This document shows positions 9,979-20,570 of a stretch of 64,000 nt of DNA, in pieces. Source of the DNA: Pseudovibrio ascidiaceicola (GTDB taxonomy: Bacteria > Pseudomonadota > Alphaproteobacteria > Rhizobiales > Stappiaceae); the NCBI RefSeq assembly GCF_900114245.1, contig NZ_FOSK01000008.1, forward strand, positions 227,004-291,003. The letters are read 5' to 3'. Positions within the stretch are counted from its first letter, which is position 1. Each line of letters opens with the position of its first letter. The notes below the pieces were generated by a model. The model saw only the letters and a program-made list of their open reading frames with translations. It did not search any database and was not told where the DNA came from. The position numbers and the translations under genes are program-made.

Positions 9979-10467
9979 ATGGGACTGGGACAGGCCGCAA
10001 AGTCGTTGCTTTTGAAGGAGTTCGTATCGGCGTTTTTTCTTGCCATGCGTTACTTCTTCAAGCCAAAGCCGACGATTAACTATCCCTTTGAGAAGGGTGC
10101 TGTAAGCCCGCGTTTTCGCGGTGAACACGCCTTGCGCCGGTATCCGAATGGAGAAGAGCGCTGCATTGCTTGTAAGCTGTGTGAAGCGATCTGCCCTGCG
10201 CAAGCCATTACGATTGAAGCTGGACCTCGTCGTAATGACGGAACACGCCGTACCACTCGCTACGATATTGACATGACCAAGTGCATTTACTGCGGGTTCT
10301 GTCAGGAAGCGTGTCCAGTGGATGCGATCGTGGAAGGCCCGAACTTTGAATTTGCTACCGAGACGCGGGAAGAGCTGTTCTACGACAAGGACAAGCTGCT
10401 TGCGAATGGGGAGCGTTGGGAGCGTGAAATTGCTCGCAACATCGAATTGGATGCTCCGTACCGTTAA
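9979..10467 (+). CDS. nuoI: NADH-quinone oxidoreductase subunit I
   Basis: The 23-kDa-type ferredoxin-like subunit holding two [4Fe-4S] clusters (N6a and N6b) next to NuoB. Ligands are Cys62, Cys65, Cys68 and Cys72 ([11 protein letters not shown]) and Cys102, Cys105, Cys108 and Cys112 ([11 protein letters not shown]). I chose ATG 9979 ([10 protein letters not shown]), which gives 162 residues, the common alphaproteobacterial length. An in-frame ATG at 9949 would add ten unconserved residues. GAAAGGG lies about 11 bp upstream of the chosen start. Confidence 0.96.
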   Translation: MGLGQAAKSLLLKEFVSAFFLAMRYFFKPKPTINYPFEKGAVSPRFRGEHALRRYPNGEERCIACKLCEAICPAQAITIEAGPRRNDGTRRTTRYDIDMTKCIYCGFCQEACPVDAIVEGPNFEFATETREELFYDKDKLLANGERWEREIARNIELDAPYR

Positions 10468-10543
10468 GGTAACGGGAGTGGATTGTGTCCGGTTGGGGTT
10501 TTGCACTGACCGGGCGAGACAATAGGACAAAGGCAACCTAAAA

Positions 10544-11158
10544 ATGGTTTTGCAGGCCCTGTTTTTCTATCTGTTTGCCGCACTTGCGGTGGCCTCTGCC
10601 TTCATGGTGATTGCTTCTCGCAATCCGGTTCACTCAGTGCTGTTCCTCATCCTGTGCTTCTTTAATGCAGCCGGGTTGTTTGTGCTGATTGGTGCCGAGT
10701 ATCTGGCGATGCTTCTGGTTGTTGTCTACGTGGGTGCGGTCATGGTGCTGTTCCTGTTCGTGGTCATGATGCTGGATGTTGACTTCGCCGAAATGCGTCA
10801 GGGGTTTTTGCAGTATTTGCCGATCGGCGCGCTGATTGGTGCAATTCTGCTGGCTGAACTTTTGATGGTTGCCAGTGGCTGGTACATCGCTCCTGGCATG
10901 CTAGGTGAAGGGTCCGCCCCGACACCTCCTGTTGAGCAGACACAAAATATCGCCGCTATCGGTGAATTGCTTTACACCCGCTACATTTACTGGTTCCAGG
11001 TTTCTGGTCTGGTGCTGCTGGTTGCAATGATCGGTGCGATTGTATTGACCCTCCGCCATAAGCCGGGCGTACGCCGTCAGAACATCTCTGAGCAGGTTGC
11101 CCGTCGTCCTGAAACTTCGATCGAAGTGGTCAAAGTTGAAAGAGGCAAGGGGTTGTAA
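10544..11158 (+). CDS. nuoJ: NADH-quinone oxidoreductase subunit J
   Basis: Membrane-arm subunit of complex I. The 204-residue product has five hydrophobic segments, with the conserved RNPVHSVLFLI after the first and the helix-break region EYLAMLLVVVYVGAVMVLFLFVVMML in the middle of the protein. A 76-bp gap separates it from nuoI. The hydrophilic C-terminus carries several basic residues. A hairpin-bearing gap of 112 bp precedes nuoK. Confidence 0.95.
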   Translation: MVLQALFFYLFAALAVASAFMVIASRNPVHSVLFLILCFFNAAGLFVLIGAEYLAMLLVVVYVGAVMVLFLFVVMMLDVDFAEMRQGFLQYLPIGALIGAILLAELLMVASGWYIAPGMLGEGSAPTPPVEQTQNIAAIGELLYTRYIYWFQVSGLVLLVAMIGAIVLTLRHKPGVRRQNISEQVARRPETSIEVVKVERGKGL

Positions 11159-11194
11159 GGCGCGTTTGTAACGGGTCTTCATCATTAATTCGTG

Positions 11195-11233
11195 CCGGAG
11201 AAAAGACCTTCCTCCTGAAGGTTCCTTCTCCGG
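11195..11233 (+). repeat. stable hairpin between nuoJ and nuoK
   Basis: CCGGAGAA pairs with TTCTCCGG as the outer stem, and CCTTC with GAAGG as an inner stem around a short loop. There is no T tract and the operon clearly continues, so this is probably an intra-operon RNA structure that affects processing or decay. Confidence 0.55.
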
Positions 11234-11270
11234 AATTTGAATAGAACACGGGGAGCACTGAGAGGCGCCC

Positions 11271-11579
11271 ATGGAAATTGGCATAGCGCACTATCTCGGG
11301 GTCGCAGCGATCCTATTCACCATCGGGATCTTTGGCATCTTTCTCAACCGGAAGAACGTCATCGTGATCCTGATGTCTATCGAGCTCTTATTGCTCGCAG
11401 TTAATATCAACCTGGTGGCATTTTCCTACTTCATGCAGGACATGGTTGGTCAGATCTTTGCGCTCCTGGTTCTTACCGTTGCAGCAGCAGAGGCGGCCAT
11501 TGGTCTTGCTATTCTGGTTGTTTACTTCCGTAACCGCGGCTCTATTGCCGTGGAAGACATCAATATGATGAAAGGCTGA
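11271..11579 (+). CDS. nuoK: NADH-quinone oxidoreductase subunit K
   Basis: Small membrane-arm subunit homologous to mitochondrial ND4L and the MnhC/MrpC antiporter subunits. The 102-residue product has three membrane helices. The two family glutamates lie in [11 protein letters not shown] and [11 protein letters not shown]. Length and start (MEIGIAHYL) are standard. It is 7 bp from nuoL, and GGGGAGC lies upstream. Confidence 0.95.
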   Translation: MEIGIAHYLGVAAILFTIGIFGIFLNRKNVIVILMSIELLLLAVNINLVAFSYFMQDMVGQIFALLVLTVAAAEAAIGLAILVVYFRNRGSIAVEDINMMKG

Positions 11580-11586
11580 GGGGCGG

Positions 11587-13566
11587 ATGTTTTCAGCAAT
11601 CGTTTTTCTGCCGTTGCTTGGCTTCCTGATTGTCGGAATGTTCGGCAATCGGCTTGGGGTCAAAGCCAGCGAGTACATCACCAGCGGCTTTATGATTGTC
11701 GCAGCCCTTTTGTCATGGGTGGTGTTTTTTCAATACGGCCTTGGGTCGGAGAGCACGCAGATTGTGACAATTTTCCGCTGGATCACCTCTGGGGATCTGT
11801 CGGTTAACTGGACAATTCGTGTTGATACACTCACCGCAGTGATGCTGGTGGTTGTGAACTCCGTTTCCTGTCTGGTTCACATCTACTCTATCGGGTACAT
11901 GCACCACGATCCGCATCGTCCGCGGTTCTTTGCCTACCTGTCCTTCTTTACCTTCTCAATGTTGGCACTGGTCACCTCTGATGACTTGCTGCAAATGTTC
12001 TTTGGTTGGGAAGGCGTTGGTCTGGCATCCTACCTGTTGATCGGGTTCTGGTACAAAAAACCTTCTGCCAATGCGGCTGCGATGAAAGCCTTCATCGTCA
12101 ACCGTGTCGGTGACTTTGGTTTTGCTCTGGGTATCTTCGGTGTTTTCTACCTTTATGGTTCCATCGACTTCACAACGATTTTCAGCAGCGGTCCTTCTCT
12201 TCTTGAGAATAAAGAGCCTGTCCTGAACTTCCTTGGCTATGAGTTGATGCCTGAAGCAGCGCTGACAGTTGTCTGCCTGTTGCTCTTCATGGGTGCCATG
12301 GGTAAATCAGCTCAGTTCCTGCTTCACACCTGGTTGCCGGATGCGATGGAAGGCCCAACGCCTGTTTCCGCGCTGATCCACGCAGCGACCATGGTGACGG
12401 CTGGTGTGTTCATGGTTGCGCGTCTTGCGCCAATCTTTGAACTTGCGCCAACGGCCCTGACTGTTGTGACCTTCTTTGGTGCGACGACTGCCTTCTTTGC
12501 AGCGACCATTGGCTGTGTGCAGAACGATATCAAGCGCGTGATTGCATACTCCACCTGTTCTCAGTTGGGTTACATGTTCGTGGCGCTGGGTGTTGGTGCG
12601 TTCGGTGTTGGTATCTTCCACCTGTTCACACACGCATTCTTTAAAGCACTGCTGTTCTTATGCGCTGGCTCCGTCATTCACTCTGTGTCTGATGAGCAGG
12701 ACATGCGTAAGATGGGTGGTCTGCGTAAGCACATTCCATGGACCTACTGGACCATGATGATTGGTACGCTGGCACTGACTGGTTTCGGTATTCCGTTTAC
12801 CTACATCGGTACAGCTGGCTTCATCTCCAAAGATGCGATCATTGAAGCTGCTTATGTTGGTCACAACATGTTTGCTTCCTATGCCTTCTGGGCAACTGTG
12901 CTTGCAGCCGCGCTGACCAGTTTCTACAGCTGGCGCCTGGTGTTCATGACCTTCCACGGCAAGACCCGTGCTTCTGTTGATGTGATGAAACACATCCACG
13001 AGAGCCCATGGGTTATGCTTGTGCCGCTGCTGTTGCTTGCACTTGGTGCAGCTTTTGCCGGTATGGTGTTCAAGGAAGCGTTCATCGGTCACGACTACCT
13101 CCATTTCTGGAAGAACGTCTTTGGTGGTACGAACAGTGAGCTCGCAGTTATTGAAGAAATGCACCACGTCCATTGGCTCGTGAAGCTTTCTCCATGGCTT
13201 GCAATGGCTGGCGGTTTCATCATTGCTTACCTCTTCTACATCGCTAAACCAGACATGCCGAAGGCTCTGGCAGAGCGTCATAAGCCTCTGTACCTGTTCC
13301 TCCTGAACAAGTGGTACTTTGATGAGCTTTATGACTTCCTGTTTGTGAAACCTTCCCTGGCTCTTGGCCGCTTCCTGTGGAAGCGCGGTGACGGCACTGT
13401 GATTGACGGACTTGGTCCTGACGGTGTTGCTTCACGCGTTCAACAGGTTACCGGTTGGGTCGTTCGCCTGCAGTCTGGCTACATCTATCACTACGCATTC
13501 GCCATGTTGATCGGGGTTGCCTTCTTCGTGACCCTGGCCATGTTCTCCGGTGGGGGAGTTCATTAA
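11587..13566 (+). CDS. nuoL: NADH-quinone oxidoreductase subunit L
   Basis: Largest antiporter-like, proton-pumping subunit at the distal end of the membrane arm. The 659-residue protein has a dense series of membrane helices with the family motifs [15 protein letters not shown] and [28 protein letters not shown], which include the charged residues of the proton channel. The C-terminal part fits the long lateral helix. The TAA overlaps the nuoM ATG by one base. Confidence 0.97.
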   Translation: MFSAIVFLPLLGFLIVGMFGNRLGVKASEYITSGFMIVAALLSWVVFFQYGLGSESTQIVTIFRWITSGDLSVNWTIRVDTLTAVMLVVVNSVSCLVHIYSIGYMHHDPHRPRFFAYLSFFTFSMLALVTSDDLLQMFFGWEGVGLASYLLIGFWYKKPSANAAAMKAFIVNRVGDFGFALGIFGVFYLYGSIDFTTIFSSGPSLLENKEPVLNFLGYELMPEAALTVVCLLLFMGAMGKSAQFLLHTWLPDAMEGPTPVSALIHAATMVTAGVFMVARLAPIFELAPTALTVVTFFGATTAFFAATIGCVQNDIKRVIAYSTCSQLGYMFVALGVGAFGVGIFHLFTHAFFKALLFLCAGSVIHSVSDEQDMRKMGGLRKHIPWTYWTMMIGTLALTGFGIPFTYIGTAGFISKDAIIEAAYVGHNMFASYAFWATVLAAALTSFYSWRLVFMTFHGKTRASVDVMKHIHESPWVMLVPLLLLALGAAFAGMVFKEAFIGHDYLHFWKNVFGGTNSELAVIEEMHHVHWLVKLSPWLAMAGGFIIAYLFYIAKPDMPKALAERHKPLYLFLLNKWYFDELYDFLFVKPSLALGRFLWKRGDGTVIDGLGPDGVASRVQQVTGWVVRLQSGYIYHYAFAMLIGVAFFVTLAMFSGGGVH

Positions 13567-15092
13567 TGAACGACTGGTCCATCCTTTCCATCACAACATT
13601 TCTCCCACTGGTCGGTGTGTTCTTCATCCTGCTGGTGCGGGGAGATGACCCAGATGCGAAAACGAATATTCGGCGTGTTGCGCTGATTACGACGAGTTTC
13701 ACATTTATCGTCTCCTTGTTCATCTGGGGCGGGTTCACCAACGAGAACCCTGGCTTCCAGATGGTGGAGAAGCACAACTGGTTTGGTGATACCTTCACCT
13801 ACCACATGGGCGTTGACGGCATTTCCATGCTGTTCGTGATCCTGACTACTTTCCTTATGCCGCTATGTATTCTGGCGAGCTGGGAAAGCATTCAGACCCG
13901 CGTCAAGGAATACATGATCGCTTTCCTCGTACTGGAAACACTGATGATCGGTGTGTTCTGTTCGCTGGATCTGGTGCTGTTCTACGTGTTCTTTGAAGCT
14001 GGCCTTATTCCGATGTTCCTGATCATCGGTGTATGGGGTGGTCCGCGCCGCGTTTATGCAAGCTACAAGTTCTTCCTGTACACCTTACTCGGCTCTGTGC
14101 TGATGTTGGCGGCTATCATGGCCATGTACTGGCAGGCTGGTACGCTGGATATTCCAACTCTTCTTAATGAGAGCGAATTCCCGGCAGCGATGCAAACGTG
14201 GTTGTGGCTGGCCTTCTTTGCAAGCTTTGCGGTGAAGATGCCAATGTGGCCGGTTCACACCTGGTTGCCAGATGCTCACGTGGAAGCGCCGACTGCTGGT
14301 TCTGTTGTTCTGGCTGCGATCCTGCTGAAGATGGGTGGTTATGGGTTCCTTCGGTTCTCATTGCCAATGTTCCCAATCGCCAGTGATATGTTCGCACCGT
14401 TCATCTTTACGCTGTCTGTCGTGGCGATCATCTACACCTCACTGGTGGCGCTGGCGCAGGAAGACATCAAGAAGCTGATTGCATATTCATCCGTCGCTCA
14501 CATGGGCTTCGTGACCATGGGTATCTTCTCTGCCAATGCGCAGGGTATTGAAGGAGCGATCTTCATGATGCTGGCTCACGGTCTGATCTCTGGCGCACTG
14601 TTCCTGTGTGTTGGTGTGATTTATGACCGGATGCACACCCGTCAGATTACGGCCTATGGTGGCCTTGTGAACAACATGCCTCGTTATGCGGTGGCGTTCA
14701 TGATCTTCACCATGGCAAACGTTGGTCTGCCAGGAACTGCCGGCTTTGTGGGTGAGTTCCTTACAATGATTGGTGTGTTCCGGGTGAACACCTGGGTGGC
14801 GTTCTTCGCTGCGACTGGTGTGATCTTGTCCGCTGCTTACGCTCTGTTCCTTTACCGCCGCGTTGTGTTTGGTGCGTTGGAAAAGGAAAGCCTCAAGTCC
14901 ATGCTGGACCTGACAGGCCGTGAGAAGCTGATCCTCGCTCCGCTGATCATTTTGACTATCTTCTTCGGGTTCTACCCAGCAGCAGTGCTGGATGTGACGT
15001 CCGCGTCCGTTGGTGCCCTTATCGAAAACTACAATGCCGCGCTTGATGCAGGGGGCCTTGCCCATGCTGCCGCTGCAGTGTCTAGCCATTAA
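13566..15092 (+). CDS. nuoM: NADH-quinone oxidoreductase subunit M
   Basis: Second antiporter-like pump subunit of complex I. The 508-residue product shows the conserved [34 protein letters not shown] and [12 protein letters not shown] segments. ATG 13566 overlaps the nuoL stop codon. A longer reading from 13455 would run through nuoL coding sequence and is not supported. The C-terminus is His- and Ala-rich. Confidence 0.96.
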   Translation: MNDWSILSITTFLPLVGVFFILLVRGDDPDAKTNIRRVALITTSFTFIVSLFIWGGFTNENPGFQMVEKHNWFGDTFTYHMGVDGISMLFVILTTFLMPLCILASWESIQTRVKEYMIAFLVLETLMIGVFCSLDLVLFYVFFEAGLIPMFLIIGVWGGPRRVYASYKFFLYTLLGSVLMLAAIMAMYWQAGTLDIPTLLNESEFPAAMQTWLWLAFFASFAVKMPMWPVHTWLPDAHVEAPTAGSVVLAAILLKMGGYGFLRFSLPMFPIASDMFAPFIFTLSVVAIIYTSLVALAQEDIKKLIAYSSVAHMGFVTMGIFSANAQGIEGAIFMMLAHGLISGALFLCVGVIYDRMHTRQITAYGGLVNNMPRYAVAFMIFTMANVGLPGTAGFVGEFLTMIGVFRVNTWVAFFAATGVILSAAYALFLYRRVVFGALEKESLKSMLDLTGREKLILAPLIILTIFFGFYPAAVLDVTSASVGALIENYNAALDAGGLAHAAAAVSSH

Positions 15093-15110
15093 CAGGGGAG
15101 CGGTGCACTC

Positions 15111-16553
15111 ATGAATGCTGAGCTTCTAGCTATTCCTGATCTAATGCCGGTGTTGCCCGAGATCCTTCTGGTTCTCGGCGCAATGGTCCTGCTGATGGTT
15201 GGAGCTTTTGGTGGAGAGAAATCCACTCCACTGGTAACGGGTATTTGCGTTGCGTTGCTCACCGTTGCGGGTCTGATCCTGCTGGTGAGCCCGCATTACG
15301 GCACAACATTTGACGGCGCATTCGTACAGGACGCTTTCTCTCAGTATATGAAAATACTGGTGCTGATCGGGTCCGGCTTTGCGATTGCGATGTCCGTTGC
15401 TTACGCACGTTCTCAGAACTTTGATCGCTTTGAATACCCAATCCTCATCGTGATCGCGACCGTTGGTATGATGCTGATGCTTTCAGCCAACGATCTGATC
15501 TCCATGTACCTGGGTGTTGAGCTGCAGTCTCTGGCTCTTTACGTGGTTGCTGCGATTAACCGTGACTCTGTTCGCTCTACTGAGGCTGGCCTGAAGTATT
15601 TCGTCCTTGGGGCGTTGTCTTCCGGTATGCTGCTTTACGGTATGTCCTTCATCTACGGCTTTACCGGCCACACTGACTTTTCTGGCATCGCGGCTGCTCT
15701 GACAGACGATCGCGCATCCCTTGGTCTGGTGTTCGGTATCGTGTTCATGCTGGCAGGTATTGCCTTCAAGATCTCTGCGGTTCCATTCCATATGTGGACC
15801 CCGGATGTTTATGAGGGTGCACCAACACCGGTTACTGCGTTCTTTGCAGCAGCACCTAAGATTGCTGCGTTCGGTATGCTAATCCGTGTGCTGGTTGAGC
15901 CTTTGGGCAATGTGACTACTGACTGGCAGCAGATCGTTGTGTTCATCGCTATTGCATCCATGGGTCTTGGTGCCTTTGCGGCGATTGGGCAGAAGAACAT
16001 CAAACGTCTGATGGCATACTCTTCCATTGGTAACATGGGTTACGCTCTGGTTGGTCTGGCAGCTGGTACTGAAGCTGGTGTCCACGGTCTGATCGTGTTC
16101 ATGACAGCTTACCTTGCGATGACACTGGGTGCGTTTGCTTGCATCCTGTCCATGCGCCGCAAGGAAGGTATGGTTGAAGAGATCTCCGATCTTGCTGGTC
16201 TTTCAAAGACCAACCTGCCAATGGCAGTGTTGCTTGCAGTGATCATGTTCTCCCTGACCGGTCTGCCACCACTCATCGGCTTCTTTGGTAAGTTCTACGT
16301 ATTCATCGCTGCGATGGATGCAGGTCTTGCTCCATTGGTCGTGATTGGTCTGGTGACCAGCGTTGTGGCTGCTTACTATTACCTGCGTGTGATCAAGGTC
16401 ATGTTCTTTGATGATGCAACTGGCGAGTTCCTGCCAATGTCTGGTGAAATGAAAATTGTGCTTGGTCTTTCCAGCGCGGTTGTCGGACTGTTCTTCATCA
16501 TGCCGGAACCAATCATGAATGCGGCTGCCAATGCGGCTGGCGTTCTGTTCTAG
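15111..16553 (+). CDS. nuoN: NADH-quinone oxidoreductase subunit N
   Basis: Third antiporter-like pump subunit and the last nuo gene. The 480-residue product has the family motifs [33 protein letters not shown] and [14 protein letters not shown]. It lies 18 bp after nuoM behind AGGGGAG. The gap to birA is only 6 bp, yet the first good intrinsic terminator of the operon lies inside the birA reading frame. Confidence 0.96.
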   Translation: MNAELLAIPDLMPVLPEILLVLGAMVLLMVGAFGGEKSTPLVTGICVALLTVAGLILLVSPHYGTTFDGAFVQDAFSQYMKILVLIGSGFAIAMSVAYARSQNFDRFEYPILIVIATVGMMLMLSANDLISMYLGVELQSLALYVVAAINRDSVRSTEAGLKYFVLGALSSGMLLYGMSFIYGFTGHTDFSGIAAALTDDRASLGLVFGIVFMLAGIAFKISAVPFHMWTPDVYEGAPTPVTAFFAAAPKIAAFGMLIRVLVEPLGNVTTDWQQIVVFIAIASMGLGAFAAIGQKNIKRLMAYSSIGNMGYALVGLAAGTEAGVHGLIVFMTAYLAMTLGAFACILSMRRKEGMVEEISDLAGLSKTNLPMAVLLAVIMFSLTGLPPLIGFFGKFYVFIAAMDAGLAPLVVIGLVTSVVAAYYYLRVIKVMFFDDATGEFLPMSGEMKIVLGLSSAVVGLFFIMPEPIMNAAANAAGVLF

Positions 16554-16559
16554 TTTCCT

Positions 16560-17336
16560 ATGATGAACCTTGGACAATTAAAAGACGAAGGCCCGGTGCG
16601 ATCTGCACCGGGCTTTTGTTTTGAGTACTACGACCAGATCGGGTCCACCAATACCCACGGCTTGCACAAGGCGCGGGAAGGGCATCCGGGTAATCTGTGG
16701 GTCCGCTCCGATATTCAGCTGAGCGGGCGCGGCCGTCGTGGGAGAGCGTGGACTTCGGAGACTGGCAATCTGTTTGCCTCGGTGCTGCTGCGCGTGGGTG
16801 TACAGAACGAGAAGATCGTTCAGCTGCCTTTCGTGGCAGCTCTTGCTCTTGGAGAGGCTATTGAACGGGCAACTGGTGCGCACAATCTGGTGCAGCTGAA
16901 GTGGCCGAATGATGTGCTCATCGACGGACAAAAAGTCTCTGGCATATTGCTTGAGAGCGAAAGTGGGCCTAATGGTGAGCTGTGCCTTGTGTGCGGTTTT
17001 GGCGTCAACGTGTCTCATCATCCGGATCTGGGTGATTATGCTGTTACAGATTTACGCAGCATGGGGTACATGTGTGAGCCGCAACAGGTCTTTGATGCCC
17101 TTGCGCAAAGTTTTGCACGATGGCTGGAAACGTGGAAAGCTGCCAGTGGGTTTGAAGAGATCAGATCTGCATGGCTGCGACGCGCCGTAGGGCGCGGGAA
17201 ACCGATCCGTGTCCGCCTGAGCAATGAAGAGTTTTCCGGTGTCTTTATGGACATCGATCAAATGGGCCGCCTGATCGTAAAAATGGATCATGGGGGCGAG
17301 CGGCTGGTGACAGCCGGAGATGTTTTCTTTTCCTGA
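16560..17336 (+). CDS. birA: biotin--[acetyl-CoA-carboxylase] ligase
   Basis: Attaches biotin to the biotin carboxyl carrier protein of acetyl-CoA carboxylase and related enzymes. Residues near 28 (GSTN) and the loop GRGRRGRAW are the family substrate and ATP/biotin motifs, followed by KWPNDVLIDGQKVSGIL. At 258 residues without an N-terminal helix-turn-helix it is a catalysis-only ligase, not the E. coli-type repressor. The start is uncertain. ATG 16560/16563 have no clear ribosome site, and GTG 16596 follows GAAGG. An intrinsic terminator lies within the first 20 codons. Placement after nuoN is common in this order of bacteria. Confidence 0.92.
   Translation: MMNLGQLKDEGPVRSAPGFCFEYYDQIGSTNTHGLHKAREGHPGNLWVRSDIQLSGRGRRGRAWTSETGNLFASVLLRVGVQNEKIVQLPFVAALALGEAIERATGAHNLVQLKWPNDVLIDGQKVSGILLESESGPNGELCLVCGFGVNVSHHPDLGDYAVTDLRSMGYMCEPQQVFDALAQSFARWLETWKAASGFEEIRSAWLRRAVGRGKPIRVRLSNEEFSGVFMDIDQMGRLIVKMDHGGERLVTAGDVFFS
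16591..16622 (+). terminator. intrinsic terminator inside the 5' end of birA
   Basis: GCCCGGTGC at 16591-16599 pairs perfectly with GCACCGGGC at 16605-16613 around a 5-nt loop and is followed by TTTTGTTTT. It fits the end of the nuo operon but falls within birA codons 11-21, so birA expression may depend on read-through. Confidence 0.8.
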
Positions 17337-17398
17337 AGACGTGCAAAGCATGTTCTGCTGGCTTTTTTGATTATTGAAGCCACATGTCTGTCGGGACG

Positions 17399-17503
17399 TA
17401 GAGCAAGTTGCGTTCATTCGTATTCACGCATCTCGTTCTCAGTTCTTTTGTTTGAGCGAATTCTTGTCGCTTGATTGAAGCCAATCAAACGGAACGCGCT
17501 CTA
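17399..17503. repeat. dispersed palindromic repeat, copy 1
   Basis: The element opens with TAGAGC and closes with GCTCTA. Imperfect complementary arms also carry GCGTTC near the left end and GAACGC near the right. The right half contains TTGATTG...CAATCAAACGG, itself a small stem. It shares its right half closely with the copy at 19345-19448. Both copies sit directly upstream of a gene (rnj and mce), and I infer a non-autonomous, REP/MITE-like element. Confidence 0.65.
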
Positions 17504-17573
17504 GAGTTTATACGCGTATTCTTGTTTTCGAAAATGGAAGCATGTTTAGGAATACGCTTTGAAGGAGTCTTAG

Positions 17574-19241
17574 ATGTCGAGCACTCAAGAGCTCGTATTC
17601 CTGCCTTTGGGCGGTGTTGGCGAAATTGGAATGAACCTTGGTCTTTATGGATATGGACCTGAGGACGACCGTCGCTGGCTGATTGTTGATTTTGGTGTCT
17701 CATTTGCCGGACCGGAGATGCCGGGTGTTGATCTTGTTCTGCCAGATATTCGTTTTCTGGAAGAAGAACGTTCCCGCATTGATGGCATCGTCATCACGCA
17801 TGCTCATGAAGATCATTACGGCGCATTGTCCTATCTTTGGAAGCGGTTGGAACTGCCGGTCTATGCGACCGAATTCACTGCTCGCCTTCTGGAAGCCAAG
17901 CTGATTGGTGATGGTGCTGATTATCAGATTCCGGTGACCGTTGTTAATCAGGGAGATCGTTTCAAAGCCGGTATCTTTGATATTGAGATGGTGACCATGA
18001 CCCACTCGATCCCGGAGCCGTGTGCTTTGGCTATTCGTGTTGGTGGTCAACTGGTGTTGCATTCCGGCGATTGGAAGATCGATCTGACACCGGGCATTGG
18101 TAAGGCGATCGACCTTCAGCGTTTGCGTGAGCTGGGAGATGAAGGCGTTGATGTCTTTGTCTGTGACAGCACCAATGCAGTCCGTGACGGGGTTAGCCCC
18201 AGTGAAGCGGATGTGAAGGAAGAGCTGACGCGGATCATCAAAGACGCACCGAACCGCGTTGCTGTGACCACGTTTGCCTCCAACGTTGCACGTATGCGTG
18301 CAGTTGCTGAAGCGGCAATGGCGGCAGAGCGTGAGATTGTTGTGATTGGCCGCTCGATGCAACGTACCGTCGAGATTGCACGTGATCTGGGCTATCTTGA
18401 TGGGCTGGCGCCGTTCCGTGATGAAGAGACTTATGGATCTTTGCCGCGTGATAAAGTCGTCGCTCTTTGCACCGGGTCTCAGGGCGAGGCACGTGCTGCT
18501 ATGGCACGCATTGCTGGTGATCAGCACCGCCAGGTCGCGCTGTCTGCTGGGGATATGGTTATCTTCTCCAGCCGTACCATTCCAGGTAACGAAAAGGCTG
18601 TTTCCAACATTATCAACCAGCTAACCCACGAAGGGTTGCAGGTGGTAACAGACCGTGATGCGCTGGTGCATGTGTCTGGCCATCCGCGTCGTGGTGAGCT
18701 GGATCAGGTTTACAATCTTGTGCGCCCGAAGAAGGTTCTACCTGTTCACGGTGAGCCGCTGCATCTGCAGTGTCATAAGGACTTTGCTGTCAGCAAGGGC
18801 GTGAAGGACGTTAAGATCATCCGTGATGGCGACATGGTGCGCCTGCATCCGGGTGGGCTTGAGGTCATTGATGAAGCGCCTGCCGGTATTCTGGTTCGCG
18901 ATGGCCATTTGATTGCTGCGCCAGAAGAAACTGGTGTTCAGGAACGCCGGAAGCTTTCTTATGGCGGCTGCGTGACGGTTTCGCTGATCGTGGATGGTCG
19001 CGGCGAGTTGCTTGGCGATATCGACGTGGTTTTGTTTGGGATGCCGGATGAGACTGAGAACGGGACACCGTTTGAGGATGCCGTTCGTGATGCCGTTTAT
19101 GGAGCGGTGATCTCCATTCCAAAGAGCCGTCGCCGTGATGTGGAACTGGTGCGTGAAGCTGCCAGACGGGCGGGGCGCTATGCTGTTGTAGAGCATTGGG
19201 GCAAGAAGCCGCTTTGTAAGGCATTGGTGCAACGCGTCTGA
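17574..19241 (+). CDS. rnj: ribonuclease J
   Basis: Metallo-beta-lactamase/beta-CASP ribonuclease with 5'-3' exonuclease and endonuclease activity in RNA turnover and rRNA maturation. The zinc motif HAHEDH is seen in VITHAHEDHYGAL, followed by the histidine region around MTHSIPE, LHSGDWKID, the beta-CASP core and a late VHVSGHPRRGEL histidine. The 555-residue length fits alphaproteobacterial RNase J. ATG 17574 follows AAGGAG at 7 bp. A dispersed repeat lies in its upstream gap, so it may have its own promoter. Confidence 0.94.
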   Translation: MSSTQELVFLPLGGVGEIGMNLGLYGYGPEDDRRWLIVDFGVSFAGPEMPGVDLVLPDIRFLEEERSRIDGIVITHAHEDHYGALSYLWKRLELPVYATEFTARLLEAKLIGDGADYQIPVTVVNQGDRFKAGIFDIEMVTMTHSIPEPCALAIRVGGQLVLHSGDWKIDLTPGIGKAIDLQRLRELGDEGVDVFVCDSTNAVRDGVSPSEADVKEELTRIIKDAPNRVAVTTFASNVARMRAVAEAAMAAEREIVVIGRSMQRTVEIARDLGYLDGLAPFRDEETYGSLPRDKVVALCTGSQGEARAAMARIAGDQHRQVALSAGDMVIFSSRTIPGNEKAVSNIINQLTHEGLQVVTDRDALVHVSGHPRRGELDQVYNLVRPKKVLPVHGEPLHLQCHKDFAVSKGVKDVKIIRDGDMVRLHPGGLEVIDEAPAGILVRDGHLIAAPEETGVQERRKLSYGGCVTVSLIVDGRGELLGDIDVVLFGMPDETENGTPFEDAVRDAVYGAVISIPKSRRRDVELVREAARRAGRYAVVEHWGKKPLCKALVQRV

Positions 19242-19267
19242 TCCTCAGGCCCATTTTTCGAGATAAT

Positions 19268-19304
19268 CAAAGGCCGCAAGTGAGCATATCATTTGCGGCC
19301 TTTG
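19268..19304 (+). terminator. intrinsic terminator after rnj
   Basis: CAAAGGCCGCAA at 19268-19279 pairs with TTGCGGCCTTTG at 19293-19304 (12 bp) and is followed by ACTTTT. The T tract is short but the stem is strong. Confidence 0.75.
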
Positions 19305-19344
19305 ACTTTTGATCCAATGGACTTTGTGAATGAAATCTGTTCCT

Positions 19345-19448
19345 TAGAACTCATAAGCGTTCATCTGCAGATACGTGCTGTGCTCTGACATTTTGTTTGA
19401 GCAGCTTCTTGTCATTTGATTGTGTGCAATCGAATGGAACGCGCTCTA
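19345..19448. repeat. dispersed palindromic repeat, copy 2
   Basis: Second copy of the element seen at 17399-17503. The shared right half runs from TTTTGTTTGAGC to GGAACGCGCTCTAGA with few changes, while the left arm (TAGAAC...AGCGTTCAT) is more diverged. It ends 27 bp before the mce start codon. Confidence 0.65.
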
Positions 19449-19475
19449 GAACAAAGAGTTATTGGGAGGACCGTC

Positions 19476-19880
19476 ATGATTGGACGATTGAACCACGTTG
19501 CGATTGCCGTGTTGGATATGGAAGAAGGCCTGAAAGTGTATCGCGATGCACTTGGCGGCATTGCCTCAGAAAAAGTGGCGCAGCCGGAGCATGGTGTTTC
19601 GACCGTGTTTATCGAGCTTCCAAACACGAAGATCGAACTGCTGGAGCCGCTTGGCGAGAACTCTCCGATCTCCAAGTTTCTGGAGCGTAACACGCAAGGT
19701 GGTATCCATCACATCTGTTATGAAGTTGATGACATTCTTGCCGCACGCGATCAGCTGGTTGCCAATGGCGCCCGTATTCTGGGTGATGGTGAGCCGAAGA
19801 TTGGCGCACATGGCAAGCCGGTGTTGTTTTTGCACCCAAAAGATTTTCTTGGAACATTGACCGAGTTGGAACAGGCTTAA
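19476..19880 (+). CDS. mce: methylmalonyl-CoA epimerase
   Basis: Interconverts the S and R forms of methylmalonyl-CoA, linking propionyl-CoA breakdown to succinyl-CoA. The 134-residue product is a two-module glyoxalase/VOC-fold protein with LNHVAIAV at the N-terminus (metal His), HICYEVDD in the second module and a late LHPKDFLGTLTEL (metal Glu). ATG 19476 follows GGGAGG. An in-frame start at 19416 would read through the repeat element and is unlikely. Position after rnj is conserved in related bacteria. Confidence 0.93.
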   Translation: MIGRLNHVAIAVLDMEEGLKVYRDALGGIASEKVAQPEHGVSTVFIELPNTKIELLEPLGENSPISKFLERNTQGGIHHICYEVDDILAARDQLVANGARILGDGEPKIGAHGKPVLFLHPKDFLGTLTELEQA

Positions 19881-20036
19881 GTTTGCAGTGAAAGACTTGT
19901 GGTTTGAGAAAACTGGAAGGCTTTCGGTTCGGGCCTAATTCTTGTAGGTAAAAACCTGTAGTACGCTGGTTGCTTTGTGATACAAGAGTAAGGTGACCAG
20001 CCGCAGAAGAAACAAGAACGTTCCAGGAGCACATTT

Positions 20037-20315
20037 ATGGCTACGCCGCTACTCGTTGCACTCTATTTCATGATGTGGTGGATTTTGTTTCTGGCCATTT
20101 TGCCATTTGGTGTTCGCACCCAGGCGGAAGAGGGCGAAGTGGTTCCGGGAACGACTGAGAGCGCGCCCAAGAATCCTCAGATGCTGAAGAAGGTGATCAT
20201 CAACACGATTGTAACGACAATTGTGTTCGTTGCCTTCTATTGGTTCCTTGAGTCCGGACTTGGTGCGCATCTGTTTCCACTTGTTGATCAATTAATGGGC
20301 AACGCTCCTTCCTGA
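20037..20315 (+). CDS. DUF1467 family membrane protein
   Basis: A 92-residue protein with two hydrophobic segments (about residues 5-25 and 53-75) separated by an acidic, Pro-rich loop. The N-terminal FMMWWILFLAILPFGVR stretch is the hallmark of the DUF1467 family, found in alphaproteobacteria next to mce and proS. Its function is unknown. It is preceded by CAGGAGC and followed by an intrinsic terminator. Confidence 0.85.
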   Translation: MATPLLVALYFMMWWILFLAILPFGVRTQAEEGEVVPGTTESAPKNPQMLKKVIINTIVTTIVFVAFYWFLESGLGAHLFPLVDQLMGNAPS

Positions 20316-20382
20316 TTTTGGTTTTGCACATCAATTGTGTGGCGTAAAATCAGCGAGTTACAGAGCAAAACCATCAAGTGCC

Positions 20383-20413
20383 AAAAAAGCGATTCTCAGG
20401 AATCGCCTTTTTT
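20383..20413 (+). terminator. bidirectional intrinsic terminator after the DUF1467 gene
   Basis: GCGATT pairs with AATCGC around CTCAGG, extended by flanking A-run and T-run pairing. A T tract is present in both orientations. Confidence 0.85.
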
Positions 20414-20543
20414 GCGTTTAGAGGAGAGTATTGGAGAGGGCACTTGTCCCTGCTGTGTTCAGGATCTGCTGGGTATTTTGATATGAGTAACCTGAATGCG
20501 TCATTCATAGAATTCCATTCAGTGAAAACGGCAGAAATTGGCG

Positions 20544-20570
20544 AAAAAAAAGCAAGGCCGAAGCCTTGCT
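20544..20570 (-). terminator. minus-strand intrinsic terminator
   Basis: A perfect 8-bp stem with a TTCG tetraloop and an uninterrupted T tract on the minus strand. It terminates leftward transcription from the small-RNA locus. Confidence 0.88.
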
